Assembly: GCA_023653025.1 (NCBI GenBank)
Contig: JAMNXS010000020.1
Span: forward strand, 1 to 41,599
Direction: 5' to 3'
Length of the DNA stretch: 41,599 nt
Source of the DNA: Burkholderiaceae bacterium
Lineage (GTDB): Bacteria > Pseudomonadota > Gammaproteobacteria > Burkholderiales > Burkholderiaceae_D
Part shown: positions 18,817-30,997 of the stretch, piece by piece
Numbering within the stretch: the first letter of the stretch is position 1
Layout of the letters: each line of letters begins with the position of its first letter
Made by a program: the position numbers and the translations under genes
Notes under the pieces: model-generated
What the model was told of the DNA's origin: nothing
The model's input: only the letters and a program-made list of their open reading frames with translations
The model's database searches: none

Positions 18817-18885
18817 CCGGACTGCCAAAAACCGTCTAAGAGTGGACTTGTCTGCAAGCGAGGCTTTTCCCCGTCGCCCGAGCGT

Positions 18886-18920
18886 GCATCATTAAAAGTT
18901 TCTTTTAAGAATCATGATGC
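18886..18920. repeat. Nested inverted repeat
   Basis: The outer arms GCATCAT / ATGATGC enclose TTAAAAG-TTT-CTTTTAA. Both pairs are perfect. It lies about 85 bases upstream of the first membrane-pair gene and could be an operator or a cruciform. It has no T-tract after the stem in the leftward sense. Confidence 0.45.
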
Positions 18921-19003
18921 TAGAATCGCTACCCGAACCAGTTCAGCTTCGCCCGTGCGACAGCAACACCCGCCGGCGGCGAAGTCCACGGCGAGGGCAT
19001 CGT

Positions 19004-19642
19004 ATGAAGCAAGATCGCGGCATCGACACGGCTTGGCACGACGATTCGGAATCGCCGCGTCGCCGCTGGCTGCGCCGGCTGGGCTGGCTGGTCGGCATGG
19101 GCACGGTGGCTGCGGCTGGTCGGTTGTCCGGTGTCGCAGCCAATGATATTGAACTGGCCGGGCTGCTGGGCGCCTGCATCGTCCCGGTCCTGCTCTGGCG
19201 CCGCTGGCGCGCCGGCCGCGATGAACGCCGCTGGCGACGCGATGCGATCCTGTTCGAGCCGCCACTGCCGAGACCGGTTTCCCGCATCGACGATGACAGC
19301 GAGTGGCGCTGGCCTGCGCACCCGCTGGTGCGCGTGCCGCTGGCACTGGGGCTGACCGGCCTGCTGTACTGGGCGCTGGTGCTGCACCAGTTGCAACTGC
19401 CTGCGCTGTGGCTGGTGGGCGTCGCTGTCGCCGCGTTGTTCACGCTCTGGTGCTGGCGCGAACCCCTGCTGCTGGTGCTGATGCTGGCCGCAGGCGTGTC
19501 GCTGCTGGCCCTGCTGCACTGGCTGTCCGATCTCCTGACAGTCGCCGGCGCAGCCGGCGTGCTGCTCGGCTTGCTGGCTGCCGGCGCAGTCGCCCTCTCC
19601 GAAATCAGGAAACGAACGGACAAGCAAAGAACCACCTCATGA
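19004..19642 (+). CDS. Unrecognised multi-pass membrane protein (first of a coupled pair)
   Basis: A 212-residue protein of unknown family. After a charged N-terminus with an Arg cluster (19-25) come hydrophobic segments at about 26-44, 50-66, 109-128, 132-150, 154-173 and 176-197, separated by a polar loop (67-108) rich in Arg and Asp. It ends in a basic tail. No catalytic or ligand motif was recognised. The start at 19004 was chosen because AGGG precedes it at a suitable distance; an in-frame ATG at 18914 would add 30 Arg-rich residues running into the inverted repeat. The stop overlaps the next start as ATGA, so the two products probably act together. Its location between a pilin gene and a toxin-antitoxin module suggests an accessory locus. 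Confidence 0.6.
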   Translation: MKQDRGIDTAWHDDSESPRRRWLRRLGWLVGMGTVAAAGRLSGVAANDIELAGLLGACIVPVLLWRRWRAGRDERRWRRDAILFEPPLPRPVSRIDDDSEWRWPAHPLVRVPLALGLTGLLYWALVLHQLQLPALWLVGVAVAALFTLWCWREPLLLVLMLAAGVSLLALLHWLSDLLTVAGAAGVLLGLLAAGAVALSEIRKRTDKQRTTS

Positions 19643-20529
19643 AGAAGCAACCCGGCGTCAACGGTGACTGGATACCCGTGAGCCTGCACGAGCGCGTGCA
19701 CCATGCCGCCCTGCCGTCGATCGTGGCGCTCGGCACGCCGGCCATCGTCCAGACCCAGTACGCGCTCAGCGACGGCTGGGGCGACCGCGGCTGGGTCCTG
19801 CCGGCTGCGATCTGGCTGTACGGCCTGCTGTTCTGGATCATGTCGACCGGCCGCCAACTCGTTCGGTCAAGGCGCTGGGAGTGGACCGAGGCGGCGCTCG
19901 ACGAACAGCAGCGTTACTGGACCGAGGGCCGCAAGGCGAGCCGCCGCTTCTGGGGCTTCTGGTGGGTGCGCTTTCCGATCGGCCTGCTCTTTCTGAGCTA
20001 TGGCGTGCATCTGTTCGGCAGCAAGGATTTTTCCGCGCAGTGGCTGAGCCTGATCCTGCTGATGTCGGCGTTCGTCACGCCCTTTGTGTTCGTGGCCGAG
20101 CTGGCGCTGCTGCCGCTGGTGATCGTGCTGATGTTCGCTTATCTCACCGTGGTGGTGTCGGTGCCGCTGTCGCTGATCGTCATGCTCGGTTGCCTTGGCA
20201 TGGTGGCGACAGCGCTGATGGCCATGGCCCAGCGGGCCCAGCGTCCGCCCAAGCCGGCGAAGGATGCAGGAAAGGACGCGGCAAACGACACGGCGAAGGA
20301 GCCCGCAGCTGAGCCCGCAGCGGCCGCAGCAGCGGCTACCAACGCGGCGGCTGTGCCGGAACAGGGGCAGGCGGGCGACCCGGCCGCTGCCGACGCGGTG
20401 CCGGTGGCCGACGGCGCGGCGACCACCGATGCCGCTCAGCCGGTTCCGCAACTGCCTGCACCCGAGGCCGCCGAAGCCTCGTCGCTGCAACCGGCATCGA
20501 CGCCCGTGCCTGCGGAGCGTGCGCAATAA
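19639..20529 (+). CDS. Unrecognised membrane protein with Ala/Pro-rich tail (second of a coupled pair)
   Basis: A 296-residue protein of unknown family. Membrane segments are seen at about 52-69, 109-126, 134-154, 157-174 and 175-195. Between the first two lies a Trp/Arg-rich amphipathic loop (RRWEWTEAALDEQQRYW). From about residue 200 onward the chain is low-complexity, made of Ala, Pro, Gln, Glu and Asp, and is probably disordered. The N-terminal part (SLHERVHHAALPSIVALGTPA) is polar to moderately hydrophobic. It starts by ATGA overlap with the preceding membrane gene. No function is proposed; a two-component membrane complex is the simplest reading. Confidence 0.6.
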   Translation: MKKQPGVNGDWIPVSLHERVHHAALPSIVALGTPAIVQTQYALSDGWGDRGWVLPAAIWLYGLLFWIMSTGRQLVRSRRWEWTEAALDEQQRYWTEGRKASRRFWGFWWVRFPIGLLFLSYGVHLFGSKDFSAQWLSLILLMSAFVTPFVFVAELALLPLVIVLMFAYLTVVVSVPLSLIVMLGCLGMVATALMAMAQRAQRPPKPAKDAGKDAANDTAKEPAAEPAAAAAAATNAAAVPEQGQAGDPAAADAVPVADGAATTDAAQPVPQLPAPEAAEASSLQPASTPVPAERAQ

Positions 20530-20592
20530 GGTCGTTCAGCTTGAGGCGTCGGCCGTCAACGCAAGCCGCCGGGCATCGGCTGGTCGACAGGG

Positions 20593-20925
20593 TCAGGCGC
20601 CCAGCAGACGCCTCGCCAGCAGGGATTGCATGTCACGACGCCCGTCGGCAATGAGAAAGACGACGACATCCGCGCCAATGACGCGGTAGATCACGCGGTA
20701 AGGCTTGAAAAAGACCTGCCTGTACTCCTTTATTCCGAGCGCAAGCAATTCTTTTGGGTAGCTGCCCCGATCAGGCATCGAGCCCAGCTGTTCCGTGACC
20801 GTAGCCAACCGATCCAGCACGCGGTCTGCGTTTTCCGGGCTGTCGAATTCCGCGATGTATTCGTGAATGGATTCCAAGTCCTGCTCCGCACCCTGGGTCA
20901 GCAGAACCCGGTAGCGGGCGGGCAT
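20593..20925 (-). CDS. ParE/RelE superfamily toxin
   Basis: A 110-residue toxin of the RelE/ParE fold: YRVLLTQGAEQDLESIHEYIAEFDSPENADRVLDRL (two N-terminal helices), LGSMPDRGSYPKELLALGIKEYRQVFFKPYRVIYRV, and the C-terminal VVVFLIADGRRDMQSLLARRLL. The loop P-x-R-G-x-x-P-K-E-L and the R-x-I-Y-R strand are more ParE-like, which would mean gyrase poisoning, but mRNA cleavage as in RelE cannot be excluded. The ATG at 20925 overlaps the antitoxin stop by one base; a GTG just before it is an alternative start. The overlap ensures translation after the antitoxin. Confidence 0.85.
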   Translation of the reverse strand: MPARYRVLLTQGAEQDLESIHEYIAEFDSPENADRVLDRLATVTEQLGSMPDRGSYPKELLALGIKEYRQVFFKPYRVIYRVIGADVVVFLIADGRRDMQSLLARRLLGA

Positions 20926-21200
20926 CACACAGCGGATCTTTTTGCCATCAACCGGGCCGTCACCTCATTGACGGGAATAACCTTGCCTGCAGCGACTTCC
21001 TGATTGCCCAAGGCCAGGATTTTCAGCAACGCCAGAGTTTCCTGAGTGGCTTCGTAGCTGGCCACATCTTGCAGAACCGCTTTGGCTTCGCCGTTTTGCG
21101 TGATCACCAGGGGTTCGCGTTTTTCGCTGAGGCTGGACAGAACCTCGGCAGCATTGGCCTTCAGGTAGCTGATGGGTTTGACTTGTGACGAATAGCGCAT
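20925..21200 (-). CDS. Phd/YefM family antitoxin
   Basis: A 91-residue antitoxin. The N-terminal part, QVKPISYLKANAAEVLSSLSEKREPLVITQNGEAKAVLQDVASYEATQETLALLKIL, is the Phd/YefM dimerisation and DNA-binding domain; the C-terminal stretch after residue 65 (GNQEVAAGKVIPVNEVTARLMAK) would fold over the toxin. AAGGAG is 6 bases before the ATG. It is first in the operon, with a promoter overlapped by an inverted repeat, the usual arrangement for autorepression with the toxin as corepressor. Confidence 0.87.
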   Translation of the reverse strand: MRYSSQVKPISYLKANAAEVLSSLSEKREPLVITQNGEAKAVLQDVASYEATQETLALLKILALGNQEVAAGKVIPVNEVTARLMAKRSAV

Positions 21201-21213
21201 TCAGATCTCCTTG

Positions 21214-21249
21214 AGGACCGAATATAGTCCAATTAAGGTCCTTCGGCAA
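21214..21249 (-). promoter_or_regulatory. Promoter and operator of the toxin-antitoxin operon
   Basis: Leftward TTGCCG (21244-21249), 17-base spacer, TATATT (21221-21226). An inverted repeat AGGACC / GGTCCT (21214-21219 and 21237-21242) brackets the -10 and reaches into the spacer, a good position for autorepression. Confidence 0.65.
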
Positions 21250-21361
21250 TTGCGCGTGACGGTGCTTGCGGTGGCAGATGCGGAAAGGGGGAGCGGGCAG
21301 CGGGCATCGCGTGCGGAGTACAGTCCCGCTCAACAGGGGAGATGAGGGGGCCGTTGCGAGT

Positions 21362-21446
21362 TGGTGCCTCGGGTCGGAATCGAACCGACACTCCTTTCGG
21401 AACCGGATTTTGAGTCCGGCGCGTCTACCAATTTCACCACCGAGGC
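21362..21446 (-). tRNA. tRNA-Leu (anticodon CAA)
   Basis: Reading leftwards, a full cloverleaf: acceptor GCCTCGG / CCGAGGC, D arm with AAATTGGTAGAC, anticodon stem CCGGA / TCCGG with loop CTCAAAA (anticodon CAA, reads UUG), a long class II variable arm (TTCCGAAAGGAGT), T arm GTCGG-TTCGATT-CCGAC, discriminator A and an encoded CCA. Total 85 bases. The long variable arm and anticodon confirm leucine. Confidence 0.97.
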
Positions 21447-21577
21447 ATGCCGCCGGCAGGCCGGCGTGCGCGGCGGATTATCGCTGATTTGACAGGGCGG
21501 GGCAACTTGCGCGGCGCACTGGTTGCGGCGTCTCGCACGGCCCGTCCGGCGCACGCTCGCGCGCCATCGACAGGAAA

Positions 21578-21608
21578 GTCGCCGCACCCCGGCTCGCACC
21601 GGGGCGAC
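21578..21608 (-). terminator. Possible terminator after phaB
   Basis: A hairpin CCCCGG / CCGGGG (21587-21592, 21599-21604) with outer GTCG / CGAC pairs, about 20 bases past the phaB stop. In the leftward transcript only a short U-run follows, so it is weak. Confidence 0.35.
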
Positions 21609-21625
21609 GTCCTTCAGGGCACGGC

Positions 21626-22366
21626 TTACTGCATGTGCTGGCCGCCGTTGATGGCGATGTTCGCGCCGGTCACGAACGCCGCTTCTTCGGACGCGAGGTA
21701 GGCGACCAGGCCGGCCACTTCCTCCGGCTTGCCGAGTCGTCCCATCGGGATCTGCGGCAGGATCTTTGTCTCCAGCACCTCGGGTGCGATGGCGGTGACC
21801 ATCTTGGTGCCGATATAGCCCGGCGAGATGGTGTTGACCGTCACGCCCTTGCGCGCCACTTCATAGGCCAGCGCCTTGGTGAAGCCGTGCATGCCGGCTT
21901 TCGCGGCCGAGTAGTTGGTCTGGCCGAATGCGCCTTTCTGGCCGTTGACTGACGAGATGTTGACGATGCGGCCCCAGCCCCGCTCGACCATGCCGTCGCA
22001 GACCGGCTTGGTCATGTTGAACACCGAGTCGAGGTTGGTCTTGATGACCGCATCCCAATTCACTTTGTCCATTTTCTTGAAGGTCATGTCGCGCGTGATG
22101 CCGGCGTTGTTGACCAGCACATCGACCGGCCCCATGTCCTTCACTATCTGCGAGATGCACTCCTGCGCCGACGCGTAGTCTGACACGTCGCAGGGATAGG
22201 CGCGGAAGGTGTAACCCTTCTCCTTCATTTCGGCCAGCCAGCCATCGACTTTCGTGTTGCCCGGCGAGTAGGTCGTTGCCACGTCATAGCCCATGTCGGC
22301 CATCTTCATGCAAATGGCTTCGCCCAGACCGCCCATCCCGCCTGTTACCAGCGTTACTCTGCTCAT
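21626..22366 (-). CDS. phaB: Acetoacetyl-CoA reductase
   Basis: A 246-residue short-chain dehydrogenase that reduces acetoacetyl-CoA to (R)-3-hydroxybutyryl-CoA with NADPH, the precursor of polyhydroxybutyrate. The cofactor loop is TGGMGGLG (8-15), NNAG is at 86-89, and the catalytic set is Ser138/139, Tyr152 and Lys156 in NYSAAK. The sequence is close to PhaB rather than FabG, with TTYSPGNTKVDGWLAEMKEKGY and ITRDMTFKKMDKVNWDAVIKTNLDSVFN typical of PhaB. The ribosome site GGAG is 8 bases upstream. It lies 53 bases after phaA and is probably cotranscribed; no phaC synthase is in the window. Confidence 0.95.
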   Translation of the reverse strand: MSRVTLVTGGMGGLGEAICMKMADMGYDVATTYSPGNTKVDGWLAEMKEKGYTFRAYPCDVSDYASAQECISQIVKDMGPVDVLVNNAGITRDMTFKKMDKVNWDAVIKTNLDSVFNMTKPVCDGMVERGWGRIVNISSVNGQKGAFGQTNYSAAKAGMHGFTKALAYEVARKGVTVNTISPGYIGTKMVTAIAPEVLETKILPQIPMGRLGKPEEVAGLVAYLASEEAAFVTGANIAINGGQHMQ

Positions 22367-22419
22367 GTGTCTGCTCCGGATTTATTTAAATTAGTGCAGC
22401 AAAAACAGCTCGGTGTGAA

Positions 22420-23595
22420 TCAGCGCTCGATTGCCAGCGCCACGCCCATGCCGCCGCCGATGCAGAGACTGGCGAGGCCGCGTCTGGCATCGCGACGGAT
22501 CATTTCGTGGATCAGCGTCACGAGGATGCGGCAGCCGGAGGCGCCGATCGGGTGGCCGATCGCGATCGCCCCGCCATTGACGTTGATCTTGCTGGTATCC
22601 CAGCCCATTTCCTTGTTGACGGCAATCGCTTGCGCGGCAAAGGCCTCGTTAATCTCCATCAGGTCGAGGTCGCGGTGGGTCCAGCCGGCCTTTTGCAGGC
22701 AGCGCTGGCTGGCTGGCACCGGGCCCATGCCCATGATGGTCGGGTCGAGGCCGGCCGAGGCATAGGCCTTGATCTTCGCCAGCGGCTTCAGGCCCAGCTG
22801 CTGCGCCTTCTTCGCCGACATCATCATCACGGCCGCTGCGCCGTCATTGATGCCGGAGGCATTGCCGGCGGTGACCGTGCCTTCCTTGTTGAAGGCCGGG
22901 CGCAGGCCGGACAGGGCCTCGAGCGTGGTGCCCGGCTTGATGTACTCGTCGCTGTCGAAGACGGTTACGCCCTTCTTGCCCGGGATTTCGAGCGGCAGGA
23001 TCTCGTCCCTGAACTTGCCCGCCTTCTGCGCTTCCTCGGCCTTGTTCTGCGATGTGACGGCGAACTCGTCCTGCTCGGCGCGCGACACGTTGTGCTTCTT
23101 CGCGACGTTCTCGGCGGTGATACCCATGTGGTACTGGTTATACACGTCCCACAGGCCGTCGACGATCATCGTGTCGACCAGCTTGGCATCGCCCATGCGG
23201 AAACCTTCGCGCGAATTGTTCAGCACGTGCGGCGACGCGCTCATGTTCTCCTGCCCGCCGGCGATGATGATCTCGGCATCGCCGCACAGGATCGCCTGCG
23301 CGGCGAGGTGGGTGGCCTTCAGGCCGCTACCGCAGACCTTGTTGATCGTCATGCCCGGAATGATGTCGGGCAGCCCGGCCTTGATCACCGCCTGCCGTGC
23401 CGGGTTCTGCCCGACGCCGGCGGTCAGCACCTGGCCCATGATCACTTCGCTGATCAGTTGCGGATCGATGCCGGTCTGCTGCACCAAGCCTTTGACCACA
23501 TGCGCGCCGAGGTCGGCTGCGGCGACCTTGGCAATCGTTCCCCCGAACTTGCCGACCGCGGTACGCGCGGCGGCAACAATGACTACCTCTTCCAT
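22420..23595 (-). CDS. phaA: Acetyl-CoA C-acetyltransferase (beta-ketothiolase)
   Basis: A 391-residue thiolase that condenses two acetyl-CoA to acetoacetyl-CoA. Nucleophile Cys88 lies in [17 protein letters not shown], His348 in [14 protein letters not shown] and Cys378 in CIGGGMG complete the active site. The length matches biosynthetic PhaA. GGAGAAG precedes the ATG. It lies upstream of phaB, forming the precursor branch of PHB synthesis. A degradative thiolase is less likely given the phaB neighbour. Confidence 0.95.
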   Translation of the reverse strand: MEEVVIVAAARTAVGKFGGTIAKVAAADLGAHVVKGLVQQTGIDPQLISEVIMGQVLTAGVGQNPARQAVIKAGLPDIIPGMTINKVCGSGLKATHLAAQAILCGDAEIIIAGGQENMSASPHVLNNSREGFRMGDAKLVDTMIVDGLWDVYNQYHMGITAENVAKKHNVSRAEQDEFAVTSQNKAEEAQKAGKFRDEILPLEIPGKKGVTVFDSDEYIKPGTTLEALSGLRPAFNKEGTVTAGNASGINDGAAAVMMMSAKKAQQLGLKPLAKIKAYASAGLDPTIMGMGPVPASQRCLQKAGWTHRDLDLMEINEAFAAQAIAVNKEMGWDTSKINVNGGAIAIGHPIGASGCRILVTLIHEMIRRDARRGLASLCIGGGMGVALAIER

Positions 23596-24124
23596 TATTC
23601 TTCTCCGATGGTTGCTTCGATTGGCACTACATTGCCGAACTGCAGAACAGCCTGTTACAGAGCCTTGTCATTCAGGCATCTTGGAAAGCGCTCAATGCTA
23701 GCAATCGCTGTTCCCCCATTTTTGATGGTGGTCAAGCGCGCGTGACAATTCGATCAGCCGCAGGCCGGTCGGTTTGGATGGGTAAGGGTCAAGTTTCAGG
23801 GTGAATGACCAACATCAACACAGGTGATCGATGTTCGCATTCGGGACAGTTCCGCGCATGCCGGCAGCGTGTGCCGCAATTCGGAAATCGGACTGCCTCG
23901 CAACGCGCGCAGCCTGGCGGATGCCGACCGCTGCCGGGTAGGCGCGGTCGCACAAGTTCGCTGTCCGGTACTGCTGTCTCCGTCTTTATCGCTCTGGGTT
24001 TTAAATGGCTTAAGCCAGCCTTAAGCTTAGCGCAACAAATGATGGCCCGGTAATAATTTTTCTTACAAATCCTGACAGTATGTTATGTCAATAAAAGATG
24101 ACATGCCATCTTCGGTGAGGGGAG
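23596..24124. other. Gene-free region upstream of phaA
   Basis: About 530 bases with no supported gene. It must hold the phaA promoter, but no convincing -35/-10 pair was seen. From about 23990 to 24110 it turns AT-rich. That part holds two CTTAAGC repeats 11 bases apart (24009-24015 and 24020-24026) and three TGACA/TGTCA half-sites at regular spacing (24073-24103). No terminator for the phaA or nuclease gene was recognised here. Confidence 0.55.
24073..24103. promoter_or_regulatory. Regularly spaced TGACA / TGTCA half-sites
   Basis: TGACA-N8-TGTCA-N8-TGACA, alternating in orientation with identical 8-base gaps, giving a 13-base period. This could bind a dimeric regulator or form alternative hairpins. 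It lies 22 bases past the stop of the leftward nuclease gene, far from any known start. Confidence 0.35.
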
Positions 24125-25531
24125 TCAGGCCGGCGACAGCGGACGGATGGTCAAGTCTTTGCGGGTCAGCGCGCGGCTGAGGATCTTGTAGGTGTCGAGG
24201 TCGAACGCGGGACGCGACGGCTGCTGCTCGAGCAGCGTCCAGAGCTCGTCGTCGGAGCGTGCTGTGCCGAGATAGCACCAGTTGTTCACCACATGAACGT
24301 CGGAACGGTCGCCATCCCGCTCGACCAAGCCGACGGCGCCCGGCCACGGCCAGACCTTCACATGCAGGTTTGCCAGCGCGCCTTCCAGCCGCGCGCGGTG
24401 GAAAGATTCAGCCTCCTTGCCGATGCAGACGCCCTTGCAGCGCTTGAGCTGCCAGTTGAAGCAGGGCTTGCCGTTGCCGACGCGGCCCTCGAGGCCGAGT
24501 TGCAGCAGGCAGAGCTGGTGCGCCTCGGCAAGTTCGCGCAGCGCCGCCTCGGCCTTGCGCTTGCTGCTGAACAGGCCGTACAGCCGGTCGGCGCGGCCGA
24601 AGTCCTGCTCGCTGGCGAAGGTCAGCACGGGCAGGGTATGGCCCTTGTCGTCTTCCTTCAGCCGCCACGCGCACAGATCACCCTGACGCCGCAGCAGGCG
24701 GTTGTGAACCGGCTGCAGGTCCTTGACCAGCTGCGCCTCCAGTAGTAGCGCGCCGATCTCGCCGGCGGTCTGGCGCACCTCGATGCGGTGCAGTTGCTGC
24801 GACAGCCGCATGTCCTTGTAGAGCTTGTGATCGGAATTGAAGTGCGACAGCACCCGCTGCCGCAGCCGCACGCTCTTGCCAACGTACAGCGGCATGTCGT
24901 TCTCGCCGTAGAACAGGTAGACGCCCGGCGTATCCGGAATGGCGTCCAGCGCGTCGGTCGGCAAGTGCGACGGCAGGCTGGGCCGCTGCAGCAGCGACTG
25001 CAATGCGGCTCCGAGGGTCTCGGCCGGCAGCGTGGCCTTCAGTTTCTGCCACAGCTGCCACAACAGGTCGGCGTCGGCCAGCGCGCGGTGGCGCGCGTCG
25101 GCCTTCAGCGCGTGGCGCTCGATCAGCGAGTCGAGGTTGTGCTTGCGTTCGCCCGGGTACAGCGCGCGCGACAGCTTCACCGTGCACAGCACGTCGGCTT
25201 TGAAGGGCAGGCCGGCCTCGCTGAACGCATTGCGCAGGAAGCCGTAGTCGAAGCGCGCATTGTGCGCGATGAACAGCGCTCCCTGCAGCCGGTCATGCAG
25301 CGCCGGCGCGAGCTCGGCAAAAGTCGGCGCGTCCTTCACCATCGCATTGCTGATGCCGGTCAGGCCCTGGATGAACGAGGGAATCGGCACTTCGGGATTG
25401 ACGAGGCTGGACCAGTGCACGGCCTTGCCCGATGCGTCGACCTCGACCAGGCCGATCTCGGTGATGCGATCGGCCACCGGGTTGGTGCCCGTCGTCTCCA
25501 GATCCAGAAAAACCAGCTTGTCGAAATTCAT
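24125..25531 (-). CDS. DnaQ-type 3'-5' exonuclease fused to a Cho/UvrC-like GIY-YIG nuclease
   Basis: A 468-residue two-domain nuclease. Residues 1-170 are a DEDDh exonuclease: Asp10 and Glu12 in FLDLETTG, Asp95 in NARFDYGFL, and His148/Asp153 in HRALADAD. Residues 198-285 are a GIY-YIG domain with GVYLFYGENDMPLYVGKSVRLRQR, followed by the UvrC-like GEIGALLLEAQLVKDLQPVHN containing the metal Glu near 266. A third region has four cysteines (C-x-LQLG, PCFNWQLKRCKGVCIG) as in the UvrC cysteine cluster and ends in an uncharacterised domain. Related fusions occur in other Proteobacteria as an epsilon-like/excinuclease Cho protein. It probably incises or processes damaged DNA. It lies 40 bases after glnS in the same direction. 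Confidence 0.88.
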   Translation of the reverse strand: MNFDKLVFLDLETTGTNPVADRITEIGLVEVDASGKAVHWSSLVNPEVPIPSFIQGLTGISNAMVKDAPTFAELAPALHDRLQGALFIAHNARFDYGFLRNAFSEAGLPFKADVLCTVKLSRALYPGERKHNLDSLIERHALKADARHRALADADLLWQLWQKLKATLPAETLGAALQSLLQRPSLPSHLPTDALDAIPDTPGVYLFYGENDMPLYVGKSVRLRQRVLSHFNSDHKLYKDMRLSQQLHRIEVRQTAGEIGALLLEAQLVKDLQPVHNRLLRRQGDLCAWRLKEDDKGHTLPVLTFASEQDFGRADRLYGLFSSKRKAEAALRELAEAHQLCLLQLGLEGRVGNGKPCFNWQLKRCKGVCIGKEAESFHRARLEGALANLHVKVWPWPGAVGLVERDGDRSDVHVVNNWCYLGTARSDDELWTLLEQQPSRPAFDLDTYKILSRALTRKDLTIRPLSPA

Positions 25532-25571
25532 GCGTTGCGGCGCGCTGCGCCTTGCCTCGATGACGTATGCC

Positions 25572-27311
<1,740 letters not shown>

Positions 27312-27406
27312 GGATCAGGAAGATAATCTGGAGAAGGTTTTGCCGCATTTTACCGTAGCGCCGGGTTTTGCCCGACGCGCAGCCATCGTTCCGGAGAGGC
27401 GCTGAC

Positions 27407-28132
27407 ATGTGGAATTTCCCGAGGGTTCTCGCCCATCGCGGCGGCGGCACGCTGGCTCCTGAAAACACGCTCGCCGCGCTGCGCTGCGGTAATGCGCACG
27501 GATTTCGCGCGGTTGAGTTCGACGTGATGATGATTGGCGACGGCACGCTGGTGCTGATGCACGATAACGAACTCGGCCGCACCGTGCAGGGCGAGGGCAG
27601 CCTCGCCGGCTGCACGCTCGGGCAACTGGCTGCGGCCGATGCCGGCTCCTGGTTTTCGGAGGCCTTCGCCGGCGAACCGGTGCCGACCTTCGCGCAGGCC
27701 GCCGATTTCTGCCTGCGGCACGGCATCGCAATGAACGCCGAAATCAAGCCGGTGCCGGGGACGGAGGCCGCCACCGGGCAGGCAGTGGCTGCCGCCTGCA
27801 CCAACCTGCCGCCGGGCAGCGTGCTGCTGTCGTCGTTCTCGGTCGAGGCGCTGGTTGCGGCGCGCGAGGCCGCGCCCGGGGTGCCGCGCGGCCTGCTGGT
27901 CGGGGCCGTGCCGGACGACTGGCGCGAGCAGATGCGGCAGGCGGGCGCTCTCGCCCTGCATGCGAGGGCCGGGCTGCTGACGGCCGGACAGGCGGCCGCA
28001 GTGAAGGCAGCCGGGTTCGGGTTGATGGTGTACACCGTCAATCAGCCGGCCGAGGCGCGGGCCTTGTTTGCGATCGGGGTCGATGCGGTGTGTACGGACC
28101 GCATCGATGTGATCGGGGCGGATTTCCGGTAG
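27407..28132 (+). CDS. ugpQ: Glycerophosphodiester phosphodiesterase, UgpQ-like
   Basis: A 241-residue cytosolic GDPD TIM barrel that hydrolyses glycerophosphodiesters to glycerol-3-phosphate and an alcohol. The catalytic N-terminal block LAHRGGGTLAPENTLAAL has the His-Arg and Glu-Asn-Thr residues; FRAVEFDVMMIGDGTLVLMHDNELGRT contains the metal-binding Glu/Asp and second His; AMNAEIKP and MVYTVNQPAEARALFAIGVDAVCTDRID close the barrel. No signal peptide is present, as in UgpQ and unlike periplasmic GlpQ. The start at 27407, after GGAGAGG, gives the usual N-terminus; an upstream ATG at 27368 would add 13 residues. Confidence 0.92.
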   Translation: MWNFPRVLAHRGGGTLAPENTLAALRCGNAHGFRAVEFDVMMIGDGTLVLMHDNELGRTVQGEGSLAGCTLGQLAAADAGSWFSEAFAGEPVPTFAQAADFCLRHGIAMNAEIKPVPGTEAATGQAVAAACTNLPPGSVLLSSFSVEALVAAREAAPGVPRGLLVGAVPDDWREQMRQAGALALHARAGLLTAGQAAAVKAAGFGLMVYTVNQPAEARALFAIGVDAVCTDRIDVIGADFR

Positions 28133-28143
28133 GCCACGGGGGT

Positions 28144-28243
28144 GGCGGATTACGCTGCGCTCTATCCGCCCTACGGCAAATTACGGAAAATTCGAGGGCC
28201 TTCGCGCGCCGTAGGGCGGAGTGAGCCGCAGGCGAAATCCGCC
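28144..28243. repeat. Palindromic intergenic repeat, copy 1
   Basis: A left arm at 28144-28176 and right arm at 28209-28243 form an imperfect inverted repeat built around GGCGGAT...ATCCGCCCTACGG. The right arm differs from that of copy 2 (31313-31347) at only two positions. It lies just after the phosphodiesterase stop and about 105 bases before alaS. Similar ATCCGCCCTACG-type elements occur between genes of many Proteobacteria (REP- or MITE-like). The in-frame reading from here into alaS is not real coding. Confidence 0.8.
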
Positions 28244-28288
28244 ATGCCACCCTCCAAAGCCCCAACCGGGCCCCCGCCCCTCAGCAGG

Positions 28289-28294
28289 TATAAT
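28289..28294 (+). promoter_or_regulatory. Candidate -10 element for alaS
   Basis: A perfect TATAAT 54 bases before the alaS start, in an otherwise GC-rich spacer after repeat copy 1. The expected -35 region is a C-run with no good match. Confidence 0.55.
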
Positions 28295-28348
28295 CTTTGG
28301 TTTGCCGCCGGCCCCGCCGTCGCACCCAGAACACTGCCAAAGCCAGCC

Positions 28349-30979
<2,631 letters not shown>

Positions 30980-30997
30980 CGTTTTCGGCGGGAAAAC

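Larger units (their letters stand above)
18602..19003. other. Gene-free divergent region between the pilin gene and the membrane pair
   Basis: About 400 bases with no supported gene. It holds a perfect dyad at 18785-18816 and a nested inverted repeat at 18886-18920, and it is noticeably less GC-rich than the coding regions. A TAGAAT at 18921-18926 could be the -10 of the rightward membrane pair. The rest has no recognisable content. Confidence 0.6.

Noticed and set aside
23622-23635. Sigma-54-like TGGCACT...TTGC near phaA
   Set aside because: The spacer is one base too short for RpoN and it points away from phaA.
28142-28348. Extended N-terminus for alaS
   Set aside because: The in-frame extension is encoded by the intergenic palindromic repeat and promoter and is absent from AlaRS proteins.
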